The position numbers and the translations under genes are program-made. DNA of 64,000 nucleotides from Sclerotinia nivalis (Eukaryota > Ascomycota > Leotiomycetes > Helotiales > Sclerotiniaceae): positions 1,302,001-1,366,000 of the forward strand of contig JAPEIS010000006.1 of assembly GCA_029531795.1 (NCBI GenBank), read 5' to 3'. Position 1 is the stretch's first letter, and every line of letters begins with the position of its first letter. The notes beneath the pieces are model-generated. The model did no database searches. It saw only the letters and a program-made list of their open reading frames with translations, and had not been told where the DNA came from. Of this stretch, positions 32,276-45,524 are shown piece after piece.

Positions 32276-35200
32276 GGGTATATGAAGAGGCGAGAGGGTG
32301 ACCTGACAAAGATATGGGAGCTAGAAAAATCAGAACGTTGAAAATAGAATGAAGATAAATCTTTTGGCGGTCCCGAGACAAGGGATCTAGTTTGCGCGCC
32401 TTGGATAAGGAACGAAAAAGGTACGGACGAATGAGGTTCGTAAAGAAGGGAAGGGTAAAATAAAAAGAGTTGAGGGTATGGTGGGGTTGTTATAAGAGGT
32501 CAACGATCAGCTTTTAGTTAAGCGGCGGAATCGGCTCGTGGGGATGAAGGGGGTGAAGTAGACTTAAGGTAAGGTATGATGATAGATGGGAAAATCTTGA
32601 ATTCCCTTAATAGTATCCGTAGGGTTTAACTAGACGTAGCCACTTTCTTTCCGAAAGCTGCATCGAGTTTAGTAAGATGTGGTGGTAGAAAGAAGCTAGG
32701 AGTAGATACTAGAAGTGGTAAAGTGTGGCAGAGAGGAGGTGTTGAGTAGGTCGTGTATGTAGATTACACCAATGCCACCTCCATTCCCCGTCTCCACTCA
32801 CATCGTGAAAAAGCTCCGATAAAATGCCTCACCTCATTCGTTCGTAAAGATCGAAAGATTACGGGTCGGTGGAAACAAAAGATACCTTTGAAGGGGCCCA
32901 GTCAATCCAGTAGTAGGGTGTGGTAGCCGTCCCTTTCAATAGTGGCAGCAATGCAGCCAAAGCAGTAAAGCAGTAAAGTCACTAAAGTGTAGCTGGGGGC
33001 AGTGCTGCATTAGACCTGCATAACACTAAATAGGGTCCCTGGTATTTTTTGGCAAAGTAAACGGAAAGAAAAATGGCCACCTGCACAGTGATTAAAGCCT
33101 TGTCAAGCCTACTCTTGTCAACCAAAAACTGACCAAAGTTGACTTATAATGAGTTTTCACTTACCCACTTTCCGTGACCACCGACTGCAGCTGAAAAGAT
33201 GCAAAAATCTTGCATTTTTACTTCCCGGTATCGTGGAGCAGATTCTATTTGGCCACTAACAATCATCTCATTCATCTCATATAGGGAAGAATCATTCATG
33301 CATGCATGCACAGCCGTACCACAGCCTAGGACAATGAAGGACAACGAAATATGATGAATTGAAGAATGATCATAATGATCATAATGGTAATGATGGTACC
33401 ATGATATCGACATTTGCCGAGGGTGCAATAATGGAGATACTGGTGATCATTTGAAAAGTATGTCCTTGGAAAAAAAATAATGGGAATATTTCTCTTTAGC
33501 CACCGTCATATTTTCACATTTGTGCTTAGATAGGTAGTTAGTTTCCGTCCTCCCGTTTTTGGGTGCCGCTTTTCAAAGTCGGTTTTGGTTGATACGGAGC
33601 GAAAGTTTGGATTTAAATTTTACGGAGATACGGACATAATCATCTTTTAGCACGAAAGTATAATATATGGGAATTATACAGTCTATACTTGATCTATCTA
33701 GTTAGGTGTATTGCTAGTAAGGTGTATTGTAACTATGTCAATCCCGAGTTATCGATCAATCATCAAACAAAATTTATTGAATTGTCTACTCGTACCAATT
33801 AGATTGTGAAAGAAGATAATTCAATGAAATTGTGATGATAATATCTTCCTCAAAACTATCTATCCCAAATAATCATATCATCTCTACCGATTTTATGATG
33901 CCCCTAATATGATCAATATCATTGTTTATAAGGGTTATTTTCCATACTTATTGAGGGTAGAATTGGGTTGAAATGACTGAAGATCTCTCTTCTCAACTGC
34001 ATTATCGTCATGGGTGGATGAATTGGCTTTTTTTCTCTCTCGGCTCATTTGCGATGAATGCTACCTTAGCACCCCTTAAATACTACCTACTCAAGTTAAG
34101 CCATATCCCAATATGTATAATTCTCCATATTAGAACATCGGCGTTATTTTTACTCAGACCTACCGAAATCACCAATATCCATCTGGCCTCAACTTCGGCC
34201 GGCGATGAAAAGATGACTTGCATCAAGCATCAAGCCCAAACCTGCATCTCCACACAGCAACAGCACAGTATGATGCATACGCACATTCAGCGCATACAGA
34301 AAGGCAGAATATTGATAATCGAGAGGTTGCGTCAACAATGTGAAACAGCATAACAGATTTTTACACTGAGTTCGTTTAATAGGAAGAATTTTCTAATCAA
34401 TCAATCTCATGCATCTCCATAATATACATAGGTATTGGAGATTAAGAGACCTCTCTGAAGCCTCATAATGACTATGGATCTCCAAGTCTCAGACTGAAGG
34501 GACGGATGGCCGGATATTGAACCTATCTCATCGATAATCTACCCAGGTATACGCCAAAATTGGAATCTCCTGCATGAATCGATTTCGAAGTTCCAGAACT
34601 CTCTCTCCTGACATATTATTTTCTTCGTGCGAACCATGGGACGAAGTCGAACAAATTAAGCAGCGAGAGACACCACTCTTCAAGGGTACGATTCCGACGG
34701 ACGAAGCATTTCTTGGTGGGTGGACTTGTGAATGGGTAAAATTTCTTACATTTTACTAGACTGAGTCGTCATCGTTGAATCTGAGCCTGTAGATGATATT
34801 TATCTGAAATGGCCATCCTGGTTGAAAAAGTAGTGTCGCTGTCAAAAGGTCGTTTTTGAGCTCTGATTCGCACAAGCCAGCTTTCGAGCCGGTGCAAATC
34901 CTGCCAACCACAATCGTCTATACTTGCTGTTCCACCGGCCAAGCACCTACAACAATATCGCTCTCTGGGGGAAGTAAGAATAAGTCAGTGTATTCGTTGG
35001 AAAGGTTATTTATTACTCGAGGATTCCTTCACACGCACAGGTATCGGAGCACTAGGAGCACATCGTGCCTGTGGAGGTGCATAGAAACAGGTTCCTGCGA
35101 TGCAATTTCAGGGTCTATCTGTACTGGCAATGACCCTCACGACCCTCACGACCCTCACGACTCTCACAAGCATGAACCTCGGAGAAGCACAGTCACAGTC

Positions 35201-37721
35201 ATAGTCATTGAACATATCTCGGTGTACGCGTTTTAGCCTATGCGATAGGATGTAACGAAGTGTGGCGACGTTGAACATTTTTGAATTATATCCACATACA
35301 CTTTTTTTCCCCCCCAAGGTTTGGGCTTTGTATTTCTATAATTAGGTATTAGAGACTGCCCAATTAGTAATAGAATACAGTACTTACTGCTTGACCAATG
35401 ACCATTGACTTACAAATTTTTATTTTTTTTGCACCGCCACAAGAGATTTTGACCTCTCTCCATCTTGCTGCTTTTGAATAATGATAATCAACGGGCTTGC
35501 CCGAGCTGGGCTGGCTATACCATACCTACCTAGGTATACGGGCCTAGTATCCGGCATTGAAACTTGCCGTCGTACGACTCACCGCAAAAGAAAAAGAAAA
35601 CATCCAAAACTTGCACTGCATCACACAATAATCTAATCCACATTCATCCTTTGAACCTCGGATTTATCACAAGCCTAACTAATATCAATATCAGTACCTA
35701 ATTCACGAGATCAAATATCAAAATCCTTCATTCTCGTGACTTTCATTCGACTTCAACGTCAGAAGGATTCCAATGGCGGAGAATCTGTGAAGGACATGAT
35801 GATCACAAGGTCACAAAAAAAAGGGAACTCATTCCGTACCTGAGGGTATCTTACGGTGAGCAAATATTCCCAGTTTTTCGACGTATTATATGCATATTCC
35901 ATCTGTCCTTGCCCGCATCGAAGCGCTTTTAAGCATGTTTATCTTGATGCCCGAGAAACCTCACTCTACTTCGTACATAACAAGGAATACAATAAGGTAA
36001 GGGTAACAGCAACAGGTGACTCTACATGCGCGCTTAGATACCTGCACTTGATGGCACGGGAAAGAGGGTACAAACGCAGTGTGACGCATGACATCGGCTT
36101 TCCATTATCTGGTATTCGGGAAAGCACGTTGCGGGATTCGTCCAGAAGATATTTCATTCGGATCGACCATACGATTTGGCGCCGTGCCCTTGTCCTTTTT
36201 CCTATCCACGCTTTATCCACATGAGATCTATCATATCGTCCGAGGTTTTAATATCTAGAACTGCCGTTTTCAAACATATCGAATGTAAGATAGCCATATG
36301 TTTCAGATTTCATGGTAAAAAATGCGATGGACCTATCAATGAATACCCAATCGGACATGCATGGCTATGTGGCTATGTTAGGTTTCCAAATATGTTTCTA
36401 AATGTGACATGACCATATTGATGAACACAATAACCATGAATTCAATGGCTTCGGGATTATCGATGCGGTTATCAGATCAAGATACCAAATTCAGTATCCT
36501 AATCAGTGGATCACTAGAAAATATACCGCCGATATACAAAAGTATTTACGAGTACAGGTATAACGCCATCAACGTGGCATAGGTAGGTATCCTAGAACAG
36601 CTGAACACCAAAGCGGGATTATCTGCAATGTTTCTCTATTTCCTAGACAGTCAACGCCAGCGAGAGAGGCGAACACTCAGTTTGAGGCAATACGCATAAA
36701 GCCGTTCGTAATCGCAAGCCGGGAACAGACAATTTTTCATCACGGACGACAGGTTGAACGATGCTCTCTTACAGCTGTCAGCCGCTTTGTGGCAGTGCAA
36801 CACCACGTCAATAACTTTTGGTTTATCATTCTCCAAACAAATATTTGTTCACCAACTCTAATTAACCAAGAATATTTGCCTCGGTCCTTCGTATGGATAT
36901 CATTGCTTAATGAATATCGCCACGATAGCTTGAGGTTGACGACGCTTCAAAAGTTGGTACATTTATTACGGTATGCTCGTATTTTGTGGGGTCGATTTCC
37001 CTTTGCAAATTTGCGGAATTGACCCTACCTACATTACCCTACATTATCCTACATTATGCTACATTGTGCTACATACCGCCTTCCAATAATTGACGACGAC
37101 CCAATTCCAAGACCCGAGTACTCCGTACAGAGGTGCATATCAAAATGTGAGCCCAAATTTCCAAGCAGTCACGAGAAGAAGGTTCAAGTGATCATTTCGT
37201 GACCCAAGCTTCAGCTGCAATCCTTCATGCAGTCATCCTTCCTTCAGCATCTCGTGCTTGATTTCTCATTTTGGAATTTGGATGTGTCGGCATCAGCTTT
37301 TGCGACGGTTGAAAGCCGGCTTGCATTAATTCATCTCATGAGATCCCTATGCTTTGATAAGAAATAGCCTTGTTTATTTCAGCCTTGTTCTTTTGAACCA
37401 ATAACATCGTATATTTTTATGTATGTGGGTCGGTGAATGGGGTAATTAAATTGGTGCAGACGAGCCTGTGTATTCGTGAGTACGAAACATGTGCACAAAT
37501 GAATACCCCTCATTCGTAAATGGCCTCACTTTTACTCGTGAGCACCTTCCATATTCGAAATCATACCTTACCAGCATCAATTTTATCTGTGGGACAAGGA
37601 CAAAGCACAGTACCTTGCATTTACATCAGTCTGATCCATCCATCTTATCAAATCAGATATCATCCGATTAGCCATCAGAAATCTCCACAGTAGTATAGTA
37701 GTACAAAGGCTATCAGCGATC
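32276..37721. other. 5.4-kb intergenic region, no gene assigned
   Basis: Scattered open frames up to 126 codons (33973-34353, 34856-35236, 35856-36224, all plus) show no recognised domains and are not called. Simple repeats: (CACGACCCT)n near 35137-35165 and a decayed CTACATTA-type series at 37025-37072. A plus-strand stretch at 34574-34735 (CEPWDEVEQIKQRE) looks protein-like but is isolated. Confidence 0.4.
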
Positions 37722-38630
37722 ATGGAACGCGTCCGGAGACTCTCCGGAGCCTTCCTCCACGCAGTCGGCAACGTATTTTCCGAACCTCATCCCCTTACCG
37801 ATGTCTCCCTTAACCCCGCCCAAGCGGATGCTCTCATCAAATATCAACGTCATCTTCCGCATCCCATGTATCTTGGCGAGCGGGCATTTTTCGTTGCCGA
37901 AATCGTCGATACGGAGAATTCTAGTGTTGAAGTTCAGAAAGCTCTTATTAAACACGATATCATATTAGAAGCACCCACTACTTCTGCACCTGGTCTGCTG
38001 GCTCCGAGACATAGCATGGAAGATGAGATTCCGGTCAAAACAGCAGCTATTACCAAGAATTTTCCCCATCAACTTGCTTCCACTGGTCTTTCCATAAGTA
38101 GTCAGAAATTAGTTGTAGCGCTTTTGTGTTTTTGGTTTGAAGAATGGAAGAGGTGGTCTCGATTAGAGCGGGAAGAACGAGATCTTACGGAACAGATTGA
38201 GGTTGCGAGACGGGTGGACAATACACGGGCGATCGGGTTCTTTTCTTCAGAGCTGGGTAAAGTGCAGAGGAAGAAAAGATTGTTGTGGAGTGAACGAGAG
38301 GAGAATAGGGAAATAGTGGGAAGCTCGAGTAATGTACGAGGTCCAAGCGGAATGAGAGATCGTGAGGAGAGTCTTACGACGGATGCTGCGAGTGATCAGT
38401 TGCCGAGTTATGGCGATTCGACTAATTCAATTCAGATTGCTACTGGGGGGGCGGCGAGGGTTCGTAGTGGTGGGGTGGATGAATTGCCCAGTTATGGGGA
38501 TTGGACTTCGGAGCGTGGTGCTAATGGTGATGATGGAGTCGCGCAGTCTCATGATCATGGTGCGATCGAGGAGTCGCAATCGCAGAGTACTGATGACGTT
38601 AATAAGTTACCGAGCCAGCAGAGTTCATAA
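37722..38630 (+). CDS. Hypothetical protein with repeated LPSYGD motif (302 aa)
   Basis: Complete frame, no intron. The N-terminal half (1-150) is moderately ordered, with SGAFLHAVGNVFSEPHPLTD and a hydrophobic patch KLVVALLCFWFEEWKRWSR. Residues about 145-200 are charged and helical (REERDLTEQIEVARR, GKVQRKKRLLWSEREE). The tail is Ser/Asp-rich and disordered and carries DQLPSYGDS and DELPSYGDW, with a third weaker NKLPSQ near the end. The repeated LPSYGD may be a short linear binding motif. Family unknown to me. Confidence 0.6.
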   Translation: MERVRRLSGAFLHAVGNVFSEPHPLTDVSLNPAQADALIKYQRHLPHPMYLGERAFFVAEIVDTENSSVEVQKALIKHDIILEAPTTSAPGLLAPRHSMEDEIPVKTAAITKNFPHQLASTGLSISSQKLVVALLCFWFEEWKRWSRLEREERDLTEQIEVARRVDNTRAIGFFSSELGKVQRKKRLLWSEREENREIVGSSSNVRGPSGMRDREESLTTDAASDQLPSYGDSTNSIQIATGGAARVRSGGVDELPSYGDWTSERGANGDDGVAQSHDHGAIEESQSQSTDDVNKLPSQQSS

Positions 38631-39931
38631 GGTTTTTTTGGGATTGACGTCTTGTCTGTATGGAGTTGGAATATACCTGCAGTATGACATTATTATAATA
38701 AGGGACGGGTTGGAGTCAACGAGATAGATTTCATATATTATAATATCTATTCATATAAACACTTAAAGGCTAATGCATCACTATAACTATACTCGGAGTC
38801 TGGGAAAGATTATTGATCGCTGGAGTATATCAGAAGTCAGTCACGCGAAATCAGAGTTGGAGTTGGAGTCGGGATAGGATATAATTACATCTCATCTCCT
38901 GGATATCTTGCTATCGGTACGGAGTATTTGAGCATCGATTATTAATGGGTATAGATATAGATACAAGCGGTTCTCTTTTGTATTGTTATTTATTTATTTA
39001 TTTATTTATTTCTTATTATTATTGTTTGTTTTTTTTGGGGGGGGGGGAGGGGGGGAGGGGGCGGGGTAGGTAAATTAAGATTATAATTACATACGGGAAA
39101 GAGATTCCAGATTCGAGATTCGATAGATTAAGATAAGATAATTAGTTGTAATACCAAACTAAACCAAACCAAACTAAACTAATTACATTTGAAAGAGTAT
39201 AAAATACTTGAGTGTGTATTTTGATGCTTATCGTTATTATATATAGTGAGCGAGTTTTGAATAGTATATAGAGCTAGTTTTCAAATAGTATATATAATTA
39301 GTTGATTTAGATAGTTTAATATTATAAAACTAAAGCTCTGCAAGAATCGATTATTGAGAAGATTGAAGAGATTGAAGAGATTGAAGAGATATCAAACTTG
39401 GGAGATATCAAACTTGAGAGATATCAAACTTGAGAGATTAAAGACATTGAAAAGATTAATATAAAAATATATATAGAATCTAAATAATAAAATCATCTTT
39501 TAAGAAGAAAATATCTTCAATTGTTATGACATGAAAGTAATTTACTGAAAGATATCCAAACTCTCTACTAACAATCATCAAGAAATTGCATTTATATCGT
39601 ATATTTTCATATATACTATCATGCTACCAAGCTACCAAGCTACCTAAGTACCACGAACTCAATACATTGAGTCCATACCAAAGCGGATTCAATAATTATA
39701 TTCATCTTCTTCCTTAATAAACCCATCCACCAACCAATCAGCCCATCCATCAAATCATCAAGAAATCAACATCCGATTGCATCCGATTACATCCCATCGT
39801 TATTTATCATATCATAACTTCATGAACTATGTAAGTACGTAACCATACCCAAGAATGGTAATCCCATCCCGTTCTATACCCCAATCATCAAGTATTAAGT
39901 CTCATCTCGATCCCCTTCTCATTCCTTTTCC
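38631..39931. other. Convergent intergenic region with homopolymer and tandem repeats
   Basis: Between the hypothetical gene (+) and the GH3 gene (-). Contains a T8/G12-rich run at 39030-39065 and tandem ATTGAAGAG and ATATCAAACTTG(A/G)GAG units at 39355-39440. No gene. Confidence 0.6.
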
Positions 39932-42900
39932 TCAAGCCAAATCCTGACTCAAAGGTAATTTCCTCGAACTAGAACCTACATAAACCTTCTTGGTGTAATT
40001 ACTAATGAACCAATTCTGAGCCACTGTATCCCAGTTACTCAAATCCCTTCTCGTTAAATCCACACGGAAGGTTGCAGTTGAGCCTGCAGGAATGGAAAGT
40101 CTTTCGAAACCTCTCAATACAACGGCAGGATCATTTGGTCCACCGAGGCTAAGGTAGAGTTGAGGAACTTCTTCACCGTCAATATCTCCTGAGTTGTGGA
40201 TTTGTGCTGTGACGGTGTAGAGGACATCGTAGAGTTGTGGGTTTCCACCTGGTGCACCACCTGCTGCGTGAAGTGGTTGAGGGGAACCGTTGGTGGCACC
40301 TGGTGGGAGGAATTCGGAGGCATTTTGACCATATCTTGGATCTGCGGAGGCGGCAGCGGCATCGCTTGTGTTGAGGTATGGATAGATGTATTGGTAGACG
40401 TATGGGAATGAACCATTGGGGAAGAGATAATCATCGAGATTTGTAGAGACGTTTCCAAAAGTTGGAGCAGCTTGAGTCAATCCAGATGAAGGAGTGTAAG
40501 TGCTGCTTGCATTGGTATTCTTGGTGACAATCAAGCCATAGTAGTCAAATGTGGTGTATGAGAGACCAAAACCAAATTCATAAATTGGTTCGATATTTTG
40601 ACGATCAAATGAACGGTAGTCGATGAAGTTTCCTTCAGTGAAGTCGACTTGTGGTGCAGCCTCGCCGTTATTTGCCTCATAGAGAACATCAGTACCATAA
40701 CTCTCTCTGGTTGGACCCCATGTAAATGGTGTACGTGCAGCAGGATTGACCTTTCCATACAGAACATCAGTGATACTGTTTCCACTTTCTTGTCCTGGTA
40801 CACCAGCCCACAAGATTGCAGTAATGTTCTCGTTATCATACCAATCACCAACCAAAGTAGGTCCGGTAGAGTGAATAACGACGATAGTGTTGTTGCAAAT
40901 GGCAGAAACATTTTGAATCAATGCGTCTCCAGAATGCCAGAGAGTAAGATTTTTACGATCACCTTCATTTCCATCAACACTGATATATCCTTCTCCAGAG
41001 TCGGCGTTCACGAAAACGATGGCTGTGACTTCTTGACTAACAAGTGCCTCAATCTCGGCTGTAGCATAGTTATCCAAGATACTTTGGTAAACAGTGCCAT
41101 CGGCAATTGCTTGGTTTTGAAGAGCGGTATCTGGAGTAACGAGGTAAGGGAAGTTTGATGAACCCGAGCCCCAAGCCATACCAAGAGTACCATTATCACA
41201 ACCCCTATCAGAGCATCCATTAGGTCCGTAAGTATTTGGTCCAGCATCGTCTCCGATAACCGCAAGGAATTTGGGCTTTGAAAGAGGAAGCGCATTGTTG
41301 GTGTTCTTCAAGAGAACGGTTGATCGAGCTCCAATATCTCTGATCAACTTTGCATGATCTCCTCGAACATCGACATGGTAGTTGATTTGCTGAACGTCCT
41401 TACCGGCGGCATAGTGGAGTGGTCCATATGTATCAAGAGTCCATGAGGAAAAGTTGATCTCTGGCTCGTCGAGAGTTAAACCAACCTTGAAGTAGGCAGC
41501 CATGATTCTCATCACCATATCATCAATTCTCCATTCTGGAACAGTGCCGTTGATGACTGCTAATGTGAGGTTGGTTCCCCAGAAAGTTTCTCCACTGTTG
41601 AAAACAGTGTCACCAGGCATGGTCATATCTAATCCAGCTACTGCTGAAGCTGCTCCAGTATGTTGAGCTTGCCAATCACTCATAACGAATCCTTGAAATC
41701 CAAGCTCATCCTTGAGTAAGTTGTTGAGCATCTTGGAGTTTTGACAAGAATAAGAGTTGTTGACCTGATTGTAAGAACACATGACGGAACCAACACCAGC
41801 GCGAACTGCGTCTGCAAATGGCCATAGGTAGGTTTCATGCATAGTTACATCATCAATGTTTGATGAAGAGGATTCGGTAATGTTGTAACCGAAGCCTTGT
41901 GCTTCGGGAGCCTGACGGAAATGTTCCTGAATTTATGTTAGTTACACAAGTCGTGGCGGGTTTATATGGGAACTAAAAGTATCCCATACATTTATGACGG
42001 GAGAGGAAAGGAGTACATACCTGTTCGTTACCAATGAAATGCTTCGCACAAGCAATAACACCAGCATCTTGAATACCTTTAATGGTTTCAGCCATTCCAA
42101 TACCTGTCAAGACAGGATCCGGACTAAATCCTTCCCAATTGCGTCCACCTTGTGGTGCACGACCGAGAGGACCAGCAACTGGACCAAGTTGAACAGTCAC
42201 ACCCTTTGCTTTGTGTTCTTGGCCTATATAATAAATTAGCTTTGGTCAAAACTGGCGTATGAACCAATCATCAAGAACCGAAACCTACCCATAGCATAAC
42301 CTCGAGCATACATCAAACCACGATCAAAAGTGGCTGCAACGGATTGTCCACTAGAGAATACCGAGTTGAAGTCGGTATCACGAACACCAACTGGTGAATC
42401 TTGCATACACATTGATCTGAAACCAAGTCGAGGAACAGATCCTGCTTGACCAACACATTGTTCACCTTTCCAACTAAATGATCATCAGCCTTCAATTCAT
42501 TGATAACAAATATTTACAAACTTACCCAACACCGGTAGTCAAGTTAACCTTTTCCATCAACGTAAGTTGAGAAACGAAATCCTTGGCCTTAGCATAAGCA
42601 TCTTCCCAACCACCCGTATTTGGATTCATCCATGGTGAAGGATAGAATGGATCACTGGCTTGACCGAATACCGCACCTGATTCAATAGCAGGATCGACGG
42701 CGCCAGGGTATGTAGAATTTATCGACTTTGTACCAAGAGTTAGTAACGATCTATCACCATTTATTATACCGGTAAGAACAAGAACGAGATCCAGCAGACT
42801 CTTCATGGTGGTGAGAATGTAAAGTGATTTATTAAATGATTGTAATCATGAAAAGTAGTAAGAGAGAAAAGAATGTTTATTTTTGGAGTTGATGCAGTTG

Positions 42901-43077
42901 GTAATTGTGTAGAGAAATATGGTTCGTGGAATGCGAAAGGAAGGAAAGGAAGGGAGGAAAGGGTTATGGAAGGGAATTACAAACCTGTCGTGATTGTTTT
43001 GTGCGATGTGATGTAGTTGCTTGTTGACTGGGAGTAGCTGCAGCCAGTAACCCAGCAACGACTAGTGAATACCGCAT
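39932..43077 (-). CDS. Secreted GH3 beta-glucosidase (916 aa, 5 exons)
   Basis: Exons by reading: 43077-42985, 42800-42526, 42473-42289, 42223-42021, 41926-39932 (2,751 nt including stop), with introns of 184, 52, 65 and 94 bp and GT...AG ends. The N-terminus [20 protein letters not shown] is a signal peptide, and the first junction reads SRQ-SLLDLVL. The Met at 42806 lies inside intron 1. Barrel motifs are [34 protein letters not shown] and [17 protein letters not shown], with nucleophile Asp336 in GFVMSDW (codon 41677-41675). The second domain has [13 protein letters not shown] and [12 protein letters not shown] (acid/base region), then GLSYTTF. The fibronectin III-like end has [22 protein letters not shown]. 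This is the classical fungal BGL1-type extracellular beta-glucosidase, hydrolysing cellobiose to glucose. Many N-x-S/T sites suggest heavy glycosylation. A TATA box lies 134 bp upstream. Confidence 0.92.
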
Positions 43078-43210
43078 ATTGAGAAAGAGCTACCACCAAT
43101 AATGATAATAACTGGTGATCGAATCGAATTATTAGGTACAGCCTCAAAAGAAATGAGAGGAATGATATGATTGTACTGAATTCATGAAATAATTAGGGAT
43201 AATCAGATAC

Positions 43211-43218
43211 TTTATATA
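43211..43218 (-). promoter_or_regulatory. Likely TATA box of the GH3 gene at 39932-43077
   Basis: TATATAAA on the minus strand, 134 bp before the ATG at 43077. Position and sequence fit a core promoter; no start-site data. Confidence 0.45.
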
Positions 43219-44036
43219 TGTCTGTGGATTTTACTTTTTGCCATCTTCGATATTCGAAGATGGGGTCGCATACCAAGAACGAGAGGAAAGTACGAAAAGA
43301 GTTACTCCGTTGAGCTTCCCCAGTATTTGCGGGAAAGCTAAAAGCTACCTAGTACTTCTTGTCGAATTGTGTCATGATGAAAAAGCCAAGGAATATTACC
43401 GGTGGTTTATGATCATTAGACGATGTGCATAAAGTCTTAGTTCGTACTCTCCAAAAATGATATTAGTGTTGTCGAAAGAGGGGAAGATCTTCAGTAGAAA
43501 GAGTTCCTAAGTTCCTAAGTTTCTGAGTTCCTGAGTTCCTATATATTGGACTTGGGCTTGGGCTTGGGATCGACAGATCAATGAATCAATGTAAGATTAT
43601 GTATGAGATTATGAGTGTATATTACTCCTAGTCTGTAAGTCTGTATAGAGAGAATTATACCTATCTTAATGCTTCTCATATATCATATGGAAGTTGTCAT
43701 AAAGATTACATCCTGTAGCTTGAAGATTCTCAGTCAATTCCTCTTGGACGGAGTAATACCTACCTGGGTACTATGTGGGTACTGGTATAACTTGGGCACG
43801 GGAAAGGCATGTACTCCGTAAATTAGATGCCGCCTGCCCGGAAGTTCTATCCGTATTAGAGACCCGACCCGAACAAACGGTGAACAAAATTCCCAAGAAA
43901 CTTTCCCCTGCACACGTCGATTGAAAATATGTTGCTTACTTACTAGGTAGTATCAGGTATTGATATGTTGCTTACTTACTAGGTAGTATCAGGTATTGTA
44001 TCTCTTCATTATCCATGCGTCTCCAAACAACACTTA
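43219..44036. other. Upstream region of the GH3 gene, up to the Tc1 element
   Basis: No gene seen. Contains (AGTTCCT)n-like repeats at 43505-43545 and a 36-bp duplication at 43927-43998. Confidence 0.5.
43927..43998. repeat. Perfect 36-bp tandem duplication
   Basis: Two identical adjacent units, each beginning ATATGTTGCTTACTTACTAG. Recent duplication. Confidence 0.9.
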
Positions 44037-45524
44037 CAGTACTAGACCACTTATACTTGACGGCCGGATTTTACCCGGAATCATTTATCAATAAATCTAT
44101 ATTCAATCTTAATTATTAAATCAATCATTCAATATTTTAATACTAAATTTGAATATATTAAAGATCTTAATATATACTTTGATAAAATAAGGTTTTCTTT
44201 TTTGTAATTCATTTTAATTCTTCAATATTTAGTATACCAGTTTTCAGTTGCGATACAGGCTGTCACGGGTTCATAACTCTATCGAGTAGGTTTGATACCG
44301 ATCAAACTACTTCTACCCTTTTAGGGGTTTCGTGGCCTAGTGGTAGAGTTCTAGCCCCGCGACACAGGCCTTTATTCTACTCGATATACTAGCTCTCAAT
44401 TTATTGAATAACTTTTCATTCAATGTATTCCAAGTTGTTTGTAAAGTACTTTCTAATCTTTGTTTAGTATATTCCAAAGTACTTTTATTTATAGCGATAT
44501 TAGAAAACAATTCGAAAAGGTATACTTTTAAATGCTATCAAATATACTTTATAGGATTCAGATCGGGGTTATAAAAAGGTTATAATTCGACAAAAAAAAT
44601 GCTTCTAATCCGAAACCATTTTAATATTTTACAAGTATGATATATAGAAGTATTATCTTGTATAAAAGAATACCCTTTGTTTAACTTTATCCAATATAAA
44701 ACTAATTTATTATTAAGGATTTCGAGGTAAGAATTGGTATTATATTCGAACTTTGTATTTTCGAAATCTCTATCTATAATATAAAGTTTGCTTTTTTCGG
44801 TATCACAAAAGCCTTCCTATATTATAATTTTCATATTCTTCTTTGAAGAATAAATTTGAACTATATTCCGTTTCCATTTTTGAAAAGAAAAACGAAAGAT
44901 TTATTTTTGTTTTTTACCCTTTCTTTATTCTATAGAGTATTCATTCGATTAGAAGATTAAACCTCATTTCTTTGTTGTTCATTTTTTATAAGCTAGATAT
45001 TATATTAGTCTTTTAATTGTATATTCTTCTATAAGTTTAGATCTCTTTCTAGCTTTTCAATTGGCTATATTATTCTTCTTCAAAATCCTTTTAATAGTAA
45101 TAGTACTACAATCCAATCTATATACTAATTTTGTTTTTTTATAAATCGATTTCGGAAATAATTGTATATAATATAATAGATATCATTCATCTTGTTCGAT
45201 ATATGATTTGTTTCGAGTTTTTCGCTTTATAGATTCATCATCATTGTATAATTAATCCATTTTTCGAGTATAGAATATAGTAGAATGAGGGATTTTATAG
45301 ATCTTGACAATTTCGATAACTTTACTATTCTCTTTAAGCCTCCCTATTATTCTTCTGCGATTGTATGAGTTTAAATGTATTCGGGGAATATTATTATTGC
45401 TAATTGACCTTAATGGCCTACGTTGTGGTAGCATAATTTATGAAAATAATAATAATAATATTGAAGGAAACACGTCGTTTTCGAAAAAAGATGCGTTTCG
45501 GCTAGTATAAGTGCACGGTTACTG
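44037..45524 (-). mobile_element. Tc1/mariner-type transposon, complete but inactive (1,488 bp)
   Basis: Both ends are CAGTA...CACTTATACT, inverted (left 44037, right ending 45524), each flanked by TA (44035-44036 and 45525-45526), the Tc1/mariner target duplication. The inside is very AT-rich with a broken transposase on the minus strand. Confidence 0.8.
44337..45434 (-). pseudogene. RIP-degraded Tc1/mariner transposase
   Basis: The N-terminal helix-turn-helix is visible at 45434-45252 (RRRIIGRLKENSKVIEIVK). The C-terminal part reads FIQDNTSIYHTCKILKWF, then a stop, YNPDLNPIKYI, two stops, HLKVYLFELFSNIAINKST and SSRIKACVAGLELYH. The second catalytic Asp (QDN) survives, but the third position reads NPIK where the family has NPIE, and the Trp codons that normally follow are stops. 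These are G-to-A changes on the coding strand, as RIP would make. The middle is too damaged to follow. Confidence 0.75.

Noticed and set aside
42801..42806. Met at 42806 as the start of the second GH3 gene
   Set aside because: It lies in the last bases of intron 1; the exon at 43077-42985 supplies a proper signal peptide and joins in frame.
44331..44341. CGTGGCCTAGTGG resembles a tRNA A box (TGGCnnAGTGG)
   Set aside because: No B box at a proper distance, no cloverleaf, and the stretch lies at the stop codon of the Tc1 transposase relic.
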